A stretch of 64,000 bases of DNA from Paragyromitra xinjiangensis (GCA_038503065.1 JBCAMK010000001.1:806001-870000), one strand, 5' to 3'. Shown: positions 23,948 to 35,750, counted from the first letter of the stretch. The notes: a model not told the origin generated them from the letters alone. Program-made: numbers and translations.

Positions 23948-26819
23948 GGCCCTAGGTGTTAATTATGTGTACGTGGGATGAATCAAGTTTTTTTGTACTA
24001 CTTACTTTTTCTACCTCGTGGGCTGCCAAAAAGTGGCTGAGTACAGTGGGGGGGAATGAAGAATGGATAATTTGGTGTTTCAGCCTTTTATTATTTGGAA
24101 AAAGAACCAAACAATCTATGGGGTGTGGAAGAGGGGGTGGGGGGGAAAAAAAAAGTTATGAGGGAATTGATTTGGTTGTTTTTTTTTTCTACTTGCAATG
24201 TTGTATTGTATATATTCTCTTTGAGTTGGTTGTACTTGTTTCCATGGTTTTGAATGTTATGTTGAAAAAAATACTTTGCTTTATGCGTGTGGTATGTCTT
24301 GCGAACTAGTTTACTAGACTACCTGGTGCAGGAGCTGGTAGATTGGAGTGTTACAATTGTTTGACACCCAACCTGAGGCGAACGAGCGACTAGCACGTAG
24401 AATTAGTACTTCGCTGTATTCGGCTAGGTCGTACCCTTTTCTATGCTAGTACTCCAGCTCGTAGTTGAAGTCCGAGATTCACTACCCACTAGGGTCTGTA
24501 TGGTTGCATGCACGTGAGCAAGCTACAGCAAACCCACTCCATTTTGGAAGACGAAAGTGGTTAATAACATTGATACCAGTCTCATGATTTCCGCTTTCAT
24601 CTTTAAACCTCTGAAAACCCCGTTCGGGTGAGTAGGGTTATTTCTGAAATAGAAATATGACACTAGAAACCGCCAGAGAGCCCCATGGTCGTAGTTGTGA
24701 TAGAGTGCACATGCTTAGAGAAATGTTTTTTTAGTAGTGGGATTAGAAGCTTGTGTTGAAAGAGCGAGATTGCTGTTGATTTGGGTGCATTGTTTTGGTC
24801 GCTGAAAGTAGCCCGTAGGATCTGCTGAAGATTGGATACATGTACGCTATGGGCTCTTATTATTGGTGGGTGTAAAATGTTAACATGGTATGTTCTTCTC
24901 AAGTCCCAAGGCAAGAGAGGACACTTCCAGGTTAACCGGGTAGCTGAATTCCCGTCTTAGAGTTAGAAGGAGGAAAGGTGTCCTTTGATCCTGGAAACTA
25001 TGTACTTTACATGAAAATCCAGGAAGACCTTTCTATTGGTAGGGTAGTAGCAGGGATACGGAGAAAGCTGACATTGCACATGCTGAAGACCAGGAAATAG
25101 AATAGTAGCAAGAGTAGAAGTGTGTAACGTGATGTGTAACGTGAATTATTAGTACAGTAGAAACATAATGAACAAAGCGCAACACGGGAATACAAGCATT
25201 GCCATAGGCCTATAGATCCAACGTAGCACCCGGTAAATGCTTAATACCCCACCGAGATGAAAGAAACTCACCTACCGTGGTCTCACGGCAAGTACCGGAT
25301 TAAAACAGTACCTATAACAATAGCGCGCGGGATATCACTTGCGATTCGAAATAGAAAGAAGCACAGAGATGCGCAGAGATGTTATTCGAAGTGAGCTGCA
25401 TCCACCCGATATTGCCCCTTTTCGGCGAGTGGAATTATGTATGTAGCTCTGGGCTGTGCGCAAGGCGGCGACTAAAATGCATGCATCGACCGGCCAAAGC
25501 CGTCGCTCAATATAACCCACGATTCCTCGATTCCGCGGAACTGTGTTCCATCAAGATAAAGGATGTGGTTTCTACGATGCGAGGATAATGGTTTTTATAA
25601 ATGGCGACTCGAGATTGAATCTCTGGGTTGTAAACGCGTCGTCTGTGCTGGTTTGTAAGTTTCATCCCGCCACAGATCCCACGATATTCAGCGCGGCTGG
25701 GAATCGGGGAGCCGGCACGCCATCGAGTGATGTCTGATGATGAAGTGATACGTGTAAGTGAGACAGGAAGAAGGCACACCACCCGAAAAACACAGTCCCA
25801 GACGGCCTGATAGCTAGAAGCTTAGTTCTTTTGATAGCAGCCAATGAGCGATATCGTCTATCCGGATGATCCCAACTCGGTTGGTGATTTGACACATACA
25901 ACGATGTAATGATGCAGATTCAGTGGTCATTTTCAACGTCCCAGGAAACGCCTCATTGGAGGTCGCCGCACCCGTCTTTGATATTCTACTCAAACGTCCT
26001 GTGGAAGTCTGGTTGGCCGGAAATTGTTAAATGGTCTCCAATTGTGTGGGACAGATGGACTGACACGTGTCTTGTCCGATTAATTCCAGCCGTGTTGGGA
26101 ATGAAACGAATTTATAAGGGTTTTGCAGTCTGGGCAGCACCGTTACCTTTCTGTCGGTATTCAGCAACACTCCTCTGTTTAACGGGACCGAACTTGGCGC
26201 AGGATCTTTAATTTGGCTTGGAATTCGACTTCACATATATCTGCTGCGATCTTGGCATAGCATGACTACCGTTTAGTTCTAATGTAAGTAGCTGGAGTGG
26301 AGTTGGTTGAGGGATGTTTGGGGGGGATCTAAGCTGCTGTGAGGGTTGCAGACTGTTCCGTTCCCTATTGATATGCCGTCGGGTCTATCTGATTAGTTAT
26401 CGTCGGTTATGTTGGGAGTAATTCGGGCTCGCTATATCGATAATCATTGACGAAGAGTCTCTCTCTCTCGTCACTCTCCGCCGGATGGGAAAGCTGAGAT
26501 AACGAGATAACAGATCCTCGACGCTTCTTATATTTTTGTGCGGGGTATTTCTGTTGCCATGGACACAGCATAGCGTTCGTCAAGCACATTCATCCACATC
26601 CATCCAACTCGAGATCTCCACCCTGAAATTACCCATATTATCATTATTTACTTGCCCCAGTCCGAGAGACGAAACAACCCAACCCATCCCATCCCAACCC
26701 CATCCCCGTCCCCGTCCCTCTCTCATCCTGGTTCGATTAGTAATACCCTCCCCACGAATCTCTAGTATCCTCCTCACCACCACCACAACCACCACAACCA
26801 CCAACAGCCACACCTCCAA
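23948..26819. other. Gene-free interval
   Basis: I see no supported gene in this 2.9-kb interval. The first 350 bases are T/G-rich and presumably the 3' UTR of NOP1. A short repeat GTGTAACGTGA occurs twice near 25122-25145. The palindrome TACATGTA is at 24837. The last 200 bases are strongly C/A-rich with CCAC-type repeats (26770-26810), consistent with the 5' leader of the next gene. Open frames here are under 130 codons and without motifs. Confidence 0.5.
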
Positions 26820-27818
26820 ATGGGCCAAACTCTCTCCAGCGTCCCCCAGCGGGTCGAGCGGGTTAGAGCCAAAATCCACGAACACCACCAAAATCGACAA
26901 AAACGCGGCCCCCGAATGAAGCGAACCGAAAAAACCACAGTCTGCGTCGATGCAGATTTCCAGCTCCGCCAACAGTGCGTATGGAAAGGAAAACCCGAAA
27001 TCAAATCCTTCCATAAACCAACCTTAGTACACGCAGCACACCTCGATGGAGACGACATCTCGTTCGCGTATGTTCCTGAAATGCGCATGGATACCCAACC
27101 CCATCGAGTCCTCAAAATACCTAGATCTATCGTCGACGCTGATAGCATCTGTAAGCTCTATCACGAAATGTGTCGGAGGATTTACGCGTACGATCAGGCG
27201 AATGAACTGGCCAGACCGGATGCCCATGAGGATGATATCTGTCTCTGGATCAAACCGTATGCTGAAATAAGGGTCGAGCGGAATATGAACGGGGTAGAGG
27301 AACGGAAATGCATTAAAGCAACCACTGGGACAACTAGACTTAAGAATAGAATGTTGTTCGTAAAGTGGATGTTGGAGAATAGTGATTGGCAGGAGCAGTT
27401 GATGAGGAATTTTTGGAATTTGCCAAAGTATGGTGTTGGGAGGGACGTCACGTTGCCGTGGTTCTCGCTGGAGGTGGAATATAAACCTAGTATGTACACC
27501 CTCGCCTCCTGGCTTCTGGCTTTGTTTATCTTTTGATTGGTACTTACGAAATCGCGCGAAGATGGGAGGAAGAAGCTGTTCGAAGCCCACAAACACGAAT
27601 TTGAGGCACGCGAAATCACACTGGAGATGTTTCACCCCAAAACCCTCATCGAGACTGACGGGATCATAATCGAAAACCGCGAAATCATGGTCGAAGCCGG
27701 AAGAATCGTAATCGAGAACAGAGAACTAGTAGTCGAAGCAGGCGAACTCGTTGTCACGAATGAAGAAACAGTAGTAGAGTACGGAGAACTCGTTATCGAG
27801 GAAGGAAAACGGTACTAG
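26820..27818 (+). CDS. Unrecognised protein with N-myristoylation-like start and seven 7-residue repeats
   Basis: Two exons, 26820-27489 and 27562-27818, give 308 residues. The N-terminus, MGQTLSSVPQ, fits the N-myristoylation pattern (Met-Gly with Ser/Thr at position 6) and is followed by a basic region (residues 11-40), the usual design of a membrane-attached protein. Residues about 40-222 are a globular region I cannot assign (landmarks: CVDADFQLRQQCVWKG, a DAHEDDICLWIKPYAE block, FWNLPKYGVGRDVTLPWFSLEVEY). Residues 258-306 are exactly seven 7-residue units of form (I/L/V)-V-(V/I)-E-x-(G/R)-E. Signal peptide and membrane spans are absent. The intron uses GTATGT and a CTTAC branch; reading through it gives a stop after a chance hydrophobic tail. 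Function unknown; attachment to the inner face of a membrane is an inference from the first six residues. Confidence 0.72.
27663..27809 (+). repeat. Seven tandem 21-bp coding repeats
   Basis: Seven units of exactly 21 bp encode the heptads IIIENRE, IMVEAGR, IVIENRE, LVVEAGE, LVVTNEE, TVVEYGE and LVIEEGK. Units 1 and 3, and 2 and 4, are most alike, hinting at growth by duplication of a two-unit block. The alternation of aliphatic triplets with charged or turn residues would suit a beta-strand-rich stack rather than a coiled coil. Confidence 0.85.
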
Positions 27819-29869
27819 CCCGTAGGGTTTTTTTTGAAGATGATTAGTTTGGGTCTCGATTTTGGAGTTTGGTTTGGGTTATAGGTTTTTGGGGTCACGA
27901 GTTTTTGGGTCACGAATTTTTGGGGATTACAATCCTTGGTCTGACTGAGCGGACGGTAAATTTCTTATGATACTGTACTATTATATTTTTTTCCTTTGTG
28001 GTTATCGTGGTATGGGCGTCGGGGGCTTGTGTTCTTCTGGGCTTGAACTTTTTTTTTTCTTGTACGAACTTTTAATGCTTTCTTTTGTGGGCTTCTAGAG
28101 CTGGGGGATATCTAGTTCTAATTTTTGCATGGGCGCTTGTAGGGTGGCGTTTGTCGCTCATGAAATATCACTCGCGATACGGTTAGGCTATAATGTTGAT
28201 TCTGGTCTCGCTATGGTTCTTCTCAGTCATATAGTTTGTGAATTTCTAGTTTGAGGTTCGAGGTTTGGTTGCTGCGGGTTCCTGCAGCATGGGAGGCAAA
28301 TAGCGCTATAACTTTAGCGCCTAAGACAACAAACAAATTACATGTAATAAAATGTGAGCTGAATATCCAACTTGGAGCTCTCTTTCTATTCCCCCCCAAA
28401 GTTTCTAGTACGTATCATCTACTGTCTTAAAGGTACGCGATATCATGGATATCCTTCTAGCCACCATGACCTTAGTTACCCATTACCTCAGCAGCCATGG
28501 GTGCGTCTGTAATATTAATCAAAAACCACCGCCCTCACAGCACCAAGCCAATATTAACAGCGAAGCAACGTCCATTGGCGGCCATCTAAACATTAATAGA
28601 CGTAAACGCCAGAGATTGTATAGGGTGACGGGATGATTGGATGGTATGACTACCAAGACGGCAAAAGAAACTTGAGACCACGGCGCGAGATTCCTAATGC
28701 GTTAACAGACTCTCGGTAGTAGAGAACCACTTATTTACTACCGGTGCTGGTATCACTAACCAATCGCGGAGTTGCCAAGAAGATCGATGGCTTGGTAGGT
28801 ATTGGCATTGCCAAGATGGGTTTGACGTCACGAGTGAGAGAGGGTGATTTGAAGGTGGGGTGTGGTGTTGCTTGTTATGGGCTGGGCTGTTTCCTCTAAA
28901 AGAATCGGTCTGGGAGAGAAAAGAGGTGGAATATAGCTAATTGCATGAATAATTGGGGGATAGATGAGGTTAGGAGGGGAATCCTTCTTGAGTTGCCACT
29001 AACGTACTGGATGGAAGAATGGACGGACGAGTAGAACACAGCAAGCTAGATACATGAATAGAAAGACAAAAGGAAGATGGGAGAAACGGGAGAAAGAAGA
29101 GATAGAAAGGAGAGAGGGAAAAGAAAGAGGAGAAGGGAGAGAGTACCTACCTTTCAACAAACCAAACCAAAACCCCACCAAGAAGATACCACGACCAGAA
29201 TACAAAACTAGCGAGGAGTGGAAATTCTTACCGTCAGATACTTAGTACAAGCCCGGTGACCCCGGTGGCCGCTGTGTGTTAGTCTCGGTCATATATCCTG
29301 GCCAAAATGCAGGGAGGCTCGTCCGCTGGGGGGCGTCTGGGTAATGCGTTAGCCATCTGTTTCTGAATAAACTAGATGGTCGTGGTATCTTCTTCTTGGT
29401 AGTCTTCTAGTTTGGTGTTGGATAGTGGGCGATGATGGATCATTGGTGAGTAGGATGATGGGAGATGAAAAGGAAGTGAGGAAGTGACGGGTGAAAGGTC
29501 TTTCAAAGAAAAAAGGTTGGTACATTTTGGGGAGCCTTGGCAAGTGATTTCTTGGCTTGAATTCTACAAAATGATGGGTGAATGTGGTGCGTGGAAATTT
29601 CCTATCCAGAGCCCCAGCGTGGGGGTGGATTACATGTAGGTTTTGTGTGCGTTTCCTTGAAAGACGAATATCTCTTGTTTCCCGTGTCTTAGAGTAACTG
29701 CATAGATTATCACTCGATATGACGGCCTAGATGTTTTTGAGGATGTGATTCGACGGGCGCTTTGATAAACTATCTCATGCATATGAAGAAATCTACGCGG
29801 ATGGTAGAATTTAACAAATTACTACAGTAAAGTACAATGCAACTTCAACTTTGCAAAAACAGCGCTTTT
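27819..29869. other. Gene-free interval containing an inverted-repeat element
   Basis: This interval runs between the heptad-repeat gene and the stop of NOC2. The first 300 bases are T/G-rich and likely 3' UTR. No supported gene. It contains an inverted-repeat element (29178-29399, listed separately) and TACATGTA palindromes at 28339 and 29631. Confidence 0.5.
29178..29399 (-). repeat. Inverted-repeat element, left copy (minus orientation)
   Basis: Arms at 29178-29196 and 29378-29399 pair over 19 bases with one 3-nt bulge; imperfect complementarity continues outwards for about 20-25 bases. Inside lie a second hairpin (CCATCT at 29353-29358 with AGATGG at 29374-29379) and a core shared with the copy at 36507-36804 (minus-strand GAGACTAACA, then CAGCGGCCACCGGGG). 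Homology with the second copy extends beyond the arms on both sides. It could be a MITE or fold-back transposon, or a structured non-coding RNA gene. No target-site duplication was identified. Confidence 0.7.
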
Positions 29870-32270
29870 CTACTCATCATCCTCATCTTCATCCTCCTCA
29901 TCCTCCTCCTCACTATCCTCTTGATCAACTACCATCTCATCACCACTCTCATCCTCTTTCTCCTCCCTCTCTGCCTTCTCCCTTTCCCTATCCTCTCTCG
30001 CACTCTCCTCCAACATCTTCTGTTTCTCTTCCCTCACCTTCCTCTGACTCACGACATAGCCTCCCAGCGGTGTCTTCTCCCATTCAACCTCCTTACAGAA
30101 GTTCTCCACCTCAACCAACTTATCGGGTGCAAACTCAACCTTGCTCCGTTGCTCCTGCACCCACTTCGAGTTCGCCTCTAGCTTACCAACAAGGACGCCT
30201 AGCGCATTATTTAACTTGGCGTTTTTGGACTTCTTCATAGCACGTTTCGTCAACACGATCGTAGGGATCGCGAGTTCAGGGAACGCAATGTTCTTAGAGT
30301 AGAGTACATAAAACTCCGATAGGAGCTCTACTAGCTGCTCAGAAACCCCGTCTTGGTATGTCTTTGTGCGTAGGTAACTCTTTGGCGCGCGGATATTGGT
30401 CGCGAAGTCAAGTGGCTTCAGTGTGCTTGGCTTTGGCTTCTTCTTGAGCTCGGCAGATGATAGGACCTCAAAGATCAGAGGTGCGAGGGGGATATAGACT
30501 CCAGTGGCTCGTGAGAGGCGGAGGAGAGAACGGATGAGGTAGAATCGCAGTGGGAAGTATTGCGCAGTGGGGATGAGGCGGATTGCACCGAGAGTGACCT
30601 GGATGAGGGGGTAGATAAGAGGGCGGAGAGGGGACTCGCGGCCAAGGGTTGCTTCGGTGAGGACGTCGCAGTGAGTGGAGAGGACGCGGGACCAGAAGTC
30701 GAGAGAGTGGACGTATTGCCAGTTGTAGACGGTTTTGTAGGACTCCTGTTACTTGGTTAGCTCCGATCTGAGGGGTATCTGATAGGGTGGGTGATATAAT
30801 ACGGACCTTAGAGTTATTGGTGATGCTGTTTCTGAGATGCACCGCCAGCTGTCTGATATATCCGAATCCAGCTTGATATCCTACTTTCTCCATCCCCTCC
30901 ATCCCTACTACCTCGCTCGCAGAATTTTTCATCAAGTTGATCCCCGGCATGGTATATCCTGATGTCTGTCGGCTCGCTTTCACTAACCCCGCATACAACG
31001 CCTTCACACACATCTCCTTCAACCCTTCATCTCCTACAACCGCAGTCTTCCGGACGACCAAAAACGCAACAATCTTTGTTGACTCGTCGCTAGAATGCGC
31101 ACACCAGATATCGACGACCGACTTTAAGAAAGCTTTAAGAAACTTACGGAAGGAGAGGAAGTATGGGATGAGGGGAATGGTGGAGTTGAGGAGAAGTTTC
31201 TGTGTCGATGCATCGGTGAGTGTAGGGAGGAGGTGCAGGAGGGAAGCAGAATGTGATTTAAGGAGGGGGGTGAGAGTTCGGTATTTTTTGGTCTCGGTGG
31301 TGACGCGGATCCTGCCTGAGGCAGATTCTTTGATTGGAAGGTGGTGGTTGAGGACGTCGGGGATGTGTTTAAGGGCTATAATTAAGAGCTCGTGGTAGAC
31401 TGAATTGTCGTGTTAGTTACACTCTGCATGAAGGGCTGTATAGACTAGCGACTTACCATCAGAGTTTGTTATCGAGTATTTGTAGCCAGTATTTTTATCG
31501 TCCTGGATATCATTGATATGCGCTGCTGCCCTGAAGGCTAATACGACCTTCCTCAGGCTCCTCAAACTGTTATTCTCCACAAGTGCAGTTTTCCATGTCT
31601 CGACATCCTTCAAGGTAACTTCAATGCTCGCATTGGGGTCCTCAACCTCATCCTCTGCATCTTTAGACTTCTTCCGTTTCTTTGCCTTTTTCTTCGGTTC
31701 CTCTTCCTCGCCATCAGAAAGGTCATCGATGCCCGCGAGATCATCGTGCTCGGCTGCAGTGAAGTCGAGGAGCTCGGCATCGTTCTCCTTGAGGTATTTG
31801 AAGAACTCTGGATCCTTCTCCGCGAGCGCCGACAAATCGGCCATGTGGGCACCCAATTCGTCGCCATCTTCGCCCTCAGATGCAGCGCTCTCAGCCTCTT
31901 CGTCCCCTTCGCTCCGTTTGCGCTTCCCATTAGCCTCTTTAGCCTTTTTCTCCTTCTTACTCTTCTTCTTTTCCTTCTTCGCACCGGGTCCTGCTTCGGG
32001 TATCTCGAATCCACCTTGGAAGAATTGCTCAACACTCATATCATTAAACAACTCCGGACCATCCTTCTTCTCCTTCGCCTTCTTTGCAGCGGCAGCTGCA
32101 GCCTCTTCTTCGTCTTCGGAATCATTTCCTCGCTCCTTCTGGCGCTTTTTCTTGTTCCTGTCGCGGAGGGCAAACTGCTGCTTGATTTTCGCCTGGGCTT
32201 TTCGCTGATCGAGAGTATCTTTCAGATGGTTCTTTTCGAACTTGCGAGTGGCTTTCTTAACTCGACCCAT
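29870..32270 (-). CDS. NOC2: Nucleolar complex protein 2 (Noc2)
   Basis: Three exons: 32270-31457, 31399-30807 and 30745-29870; 760 residues. The N-terminus (MGRVKKATRKFEKNHLK) is basic, followed by alternating acidic and lysine-rich tracts typical of nucleolar proteins. The conserved domain starts about residue 240 (VETWKTALVENNSLRSLRKVVLAFRAAAH) and continues through NWQYVHSLDFWSRVLS, ESPLRPLIYPLIQVTLGAIRLIP, YFPLRFYLIRSLLRLSR, VYIPLAPLIFEVL, PLDFATNIRAPKSYLRT, and EWEKTPLGGYVVSQRK before an acidic tail. Noc2 pairs with Noc1 and Noc3 to chaperone early and intermediate 60S pre-ribosomes from nucleolus to nucleoplasm. Introns of 57 and 61 nt restore motif continuity; reading past the first donor at 31456 adds a spurious 14-residue tail. 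It shares a 268-bp divergent promoter with ESF1. Confidence 0.94.
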
Positions 32271-32538
32271 TTTTGCGGAGACCTAATGTCGCGGTGGTGG
32301 ATCTGGGGGGACTTTTTCGTGTCGAAGTCTTTCCTGCAATCCCATTTTTGGCGCAGAGAAAATTCCAACAGAAGGTGGTGTGGGATGAAGAACGCTAAAC
32401 CAAAACAGTCGTCTTGGCATTCATGAGGCTCAACACCGCAAAAAAAATTAGACCAGGCACAAAACCTCAACTGGCGATAATTATCTTCCCCCACTACAGC
32501 CCATTGAAATCGCCAATCCTTACCACAAGTCGCCAACT
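32271..32538. promoter_or_regulatory. Bidirectional promoter of the NOC2-ESF1 pair
   Basis: Only 268 bp separate the two start codons. A run of eight A followed by TTAG (about 32438-32449) resembles the A-rich RRPE-type element of fungal ribosome-biogenesis promoters, and GGGATGAAG near 32376 resembles part of a PAC-type GATGAG core. Both matches are weak. Co-regulation is inferred from gene arrangement and shared function. Confidence 0.4.
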
Positions 32539-34605
32539 ATGGCAAAAAAGACACAGCAAAAGAAACCCATTGATCGCTCCGGCGATAGGGCTCCCGTTAC
32601 CAGTTTGACCCCCCATTATACCTATTCGAATTTGGCTTCAGTTCTAACTAGAGATACAGATGACGCCCGTTTCGCCTCCGTCCATTCGGACCCGCGCTTC
32701 GCCATGCCACGGCGGAAAGATGCAAAGATCGCCATCGATAAGCGATTTGGGCGCATGCTCAAAGATGACGACTTTGCGCAAAAGGCTTCTGTAGACCGAT
32801 ACGGGCGGAAGCTCGGGAAAGATGCAGGCAAAGAGGAAATTAAGCGGTACTACCGTATGGAGGATGACGAGGAAGAAGAGGAAGATGAAGGCGAGACTGC
32901 GGCGAAGACACGATTTGACCCTGCGAGAGGAGAGGGCGTTATTTCGTCTTCGGAGGAGAGCTCGGATGAAGATGATGACGAGGTGGATGAGGATGAAGAG
33001 GCAATTGCAAGGGAGCAGCTGGAGGCGCAGAGTAATATACCTACGGGCGAGGTGACAAGGCGATTTGCGGCGGTGAATTTGGATTGGGATAATGTCAATG
33101 CGGTGGACCTGATGAAGGCGTTTTCGAGCTTTGCGCCAAGTGGAGGGAAGGTCATTCGGGTTACGGTCTACCCGAGTGAGTTCGGACGAGAGAGAATGGA
33201 ACGAGAGAATATCGAGGGACCTCCAAGTGAGATCTTCAAGTCGAAGGAAGCAGTGGATGAGGAAGACATAAACAGCGATGAGGAAGTCACAGAAAAGACA
33301 ATCATCAAAGAGGATAAAGGACAAGAATTCGATAGCGGCAAACTACGAAACTACCAACTAGAGCGTCTACGATACTTCTACGCCATCATCGAATGCGACA
33401 AGCCCGCTACCGCTCACCACATCTACGACCAATGCGATGGCGCCGAATACGAAGCCACCGCCAACTTCTTCGACCTCCGTTTCATCCCCGACGATACTAC
33501 CTTCGACGACGACGTCCCGCGCGACCAGTGCACCGATGCTCCAGAAAACTACAAACCCAATGACTTCGTCACTGATGCGCTGCAACACAGTAAAGTGAAG
33601 CTTACATGGGACGAGGACGACCAGCAACGCAAACAAGCCTCCAAGCGCGCATTCTCCCAGAAAGAGGTAGAGGAAATGGACCTAAAAGCATACCTAGCAT
33701 CCGACACCGAGTCCGAAGCTGAAGACGCAAAGGAGAGGTACCGTGCACTACTATCAGGCGTCTCGCTAGGCGGAAAAAAAGGTGATAAGCCAACTGGTGA
33801 TATGGAAGTCACCTTCACCTCCGGCCTGAGCGAGAAGGAAAAAGGCGCACCGGTCATCGAGGAAGAGGAGATCGTGGAGACAACAATCGAGAAGTATGCA
33901 CGGAAAGAGCGAGAACGAAAACAACGACGAAAAGAAAAGGCCCGACTCGCAAAAGGCGGTGAACCAACCGCCAACCCCGAAATCCCAGAAACCGAAGAGG
34001 AAGAGAAAGTAGAAGAACAACCTACAGCAGATCTGGGCTTCGATGATCCGTTCTTCGCTGACGCACCCACCTCTACCGCCAATGCGAAGAAGGAAAAGAA
34101 GAGGAAAGAGAAGGAGCAAAAAGCCGCACTTGCCGCTGAGCAGGCCTCTAAGCGTGCTGAGCTCGAACTCTTAATGATGGACGACAACGCCGCTACCCGC
34201 GAAGATGGCACTAAGTTACGCCACTTCGATATGAAGCAGATCGTTAAGTCTGAAAAAGCTAAAAAGAATAAGAAGGGCGCCAAAAAGCGGTCTCGCGAAG
34301 CAGAGGAGGCGATGGAGGAGGGTGCTCAGCCAGACTTTGAGATCGATGTTAAGGATCCGAGATTCGCAGCTGTATACGAGAAGCATGAGTTTGCGATCGA
34401 CCCAACGAATCCGAGATTCACGAAGACGAGCGCTATGAAGAAGATGATGGATGAGAGGAGACGAAGAACACAAGGGAGAGGTGAGAAGGAGGCCGAGGAA
34501 GGTGTAAAGAGGAAGAAAGTTAAGGTTGGTGATGAGAAGAAGGCGAAGAGCGACGAAGTGAGGAGGTTAGTGCAGAGTATTAAGAGCAAGTCCTCAAAGC
34601 GATGA
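32539..34605 (+). CDS. ESF1: Pre-rRNA processing protein Esf1
   Basis: A single uninterrupted frame of 688 residues. The N-terminal part carries the Esf1 signature RFASVHSDPRFAMPRRKDAKIAIDKRFGRML (about residues 47-78) and VDRYGRKLGKD. Then come an acidic stretch (EEEEED and SSDEDDDEVDEDEE, 110-155), the conserved block RFAAVNLDWDNVNAVDLMKAFSSFAP followed by VTVYPSEFGRERM, and YQLERLRYFYAIIECDKPATAHHIYDQCDGAEYEATANFFDLRFIPDD. A lysine/glutamate-rich, charged linker follows, and a C-terminal NUC153 motif (DPRFAAVYEKHEFAIDPTNPRF, about 610-632). Esf1 is a nucleolar protein needed for early cleavages of pre-18S rRNA in the small-subunit processome. The start at 32539 precedes the first conserved block by about 45 residues, normal for the family. 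It is head-to-head with NOC2. Confidence 0.95.
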   Translation: MAKKTQQKKPIDRSGDRAPVTSLTPHYTYSNLASVLTRDTDDARFASVHSDPRFAMPRRKDAKIAIDKRFGRMLKDDDFAQKASVDRYGRKLGKDAGKEEIKRYYRMEDDEEEEEDEGETAAKTRFDPARGEGVISSSEESSDEDDDEVDEDEEAIAREQLEAQSNIPTGEVTRRFAAVNLDWDNVNAVDLMKAFSSFAPSGGKVIRVTVYPSEFGRERMERENIEGPPSEIFKSKEAVDEEDINSDEEVTEKTIIKEDKGQEFDSGKLRNYQLERLRYFYAIIECDKPATAHHIYDQCDGAEYEATANFFDLRFIPDDTTFDDDVPRDQCTDAPENYKPNDFVTDALQHSKVKLTWDEDDQQRKQASKRAFSQKEVEEMDLKAYLASDTESEAEDAKERYRALLSGVSLGGKKGDKPTGDMEVTFTSGLSEKEKGAPVIEEEEIVETTIEKYARKERERKQRRKEKARLAKGGEPTANPEIPETEEEEKVEEQPTADLGFDDPFFADAPTSTANAKKEKKRKEKEQKAALAAEQASKRAELELLMMDDNAATREDGTKLRHFDMKQIVKSEKAKKNKKGAKKRSREAEEAMEEGAQPDFEIDVKDPRFAAVYEKHEFAIDPTNPRFTKTSAMKKMMDERRRRTQGRGEKEAEEGVKRKKVKVGDEKKAKSDEVRRLVQSIKSKSSKR

Positions 34606-35274
34606 TATAATCTAGGAGATATGGAGTAATTCGTATGCTTAATATCAGAGCATCAAAAGTTTACTGGGAGTTACTGTAAATACAAGCTATGTACTTTATC
34701 TGAACCCAAAAGCGTTTGTTTCCACGGTGACATGAAACGACAAGTCATAATGAATCACTCGTGCGGAATATAGACGAATAGGGTATCCCTAAAGACCCAA
34801 AGATAACATTTCCTGGTCGCGCAGCCCTCAAGCTGGTGTCTCACTCTGTGATATGCGCGTTTCTCACCTTAGGAATTTGTTAAACGAGGTCGCATACTTG
34901 CTTTAGGCTTATTTAAGTGTGAACTATCTTCTAAAATGCCCTGATCTTGTGGGAGGACATAAACTGGGATCTGGAATGGGTTCGGGGACATTATGGCGAT
35001 AGAAAGTTGTTTTACGGCAAACGAGTGATAGCTAATGATTGTGGCAGCCTAGGATAACGGGTTAGGGTTCGGCAGAACCCGTGACTGGCATTTCGATGCT
35101 TAGGCCGGGTAACTACGAAGTACTTCACAGCTTTTTTTCCTCGTCACTCTCTATTAAACGCAACCACGACCCTCTCCAACCATTATGAAGTCCGGCGCGG
35201 CGCTCATGATTCGCTAACTATCAAGGTAAGCTATCTTCATTATCTTCTCGTCCATTTACTTTAAAAACAGTCGA

Positions 35275-35345
35275 AATGATTAAACAAATCGAATCTGTCA
35301 ATCCCCTGACTCCGGAGGCCTCAAAGCCTCCGGCTGACGATAAAA
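35275..35345 (+). ncRNA. Possible box C/D-like small RNA (weak)
   Basis: A near-C-box (AATGATTA, one mismatch to RUGAUGA) lies about 28 nt before a first CTGA (35306-35309) and a second CTGA (35334-35337). Between the two CTGAs is a perfect 8-bp hairpin, CCGGAGGC-CTCAAA-GCCTCCGG (35312-35333). Flanking TCG and CGA could form a short terminal stem. A strong hairpin between D' and D boxes is not usual for C/D snoRNAs, so the class is doubtful. Confidence 0.2.
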
Positions 35346-35750
35346 TCTTGTGTCTTTATATATGATCTCGCACTTCACTTTTTGTTTCATTTTCATTCTT
35401 CCGTTAACTTGATGGCGGTGAAAGCTAACCGCCTGAAGCTCTAAGTAGGAATTGAGTGGGCGTTAGTATGGTTTTAAGGATCATTTGCGTGTTGGGAGTG
35501 CTGGGTTAAGGTTTGCGCGTGATTATGTACAATAGACAAATAGAAAATACTCCCCAGAAGAAATCCCTCCTCGGTTGTTGAACCGCTCGCTGTTCTTCAC
35601 TTTGTGTTCACCTCATCATGACTTTATTGGTTTTACGGTGATGGAAAATGAAGTTGATTCTACTCGATCGTAGGCTGTGTGTCAATATTGATGGGGCTGA
35701 TTCTCATCTCGCCCGCCGAGGGTTACTACTCATTGGGAGTCCGTGATAGT

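Noticed and set aside
29000..29205. Short protein-like frames YSGRxI (29.2 kb minus and 36.78 kb plus) and QEEDxTxI as a conserved peptide family
   Set aside because: The two peptide stretches lie on complementary arms of the inverted-repeat element, so their similarity follows from the repeat. The left copy has a one-base shift and no ATG.
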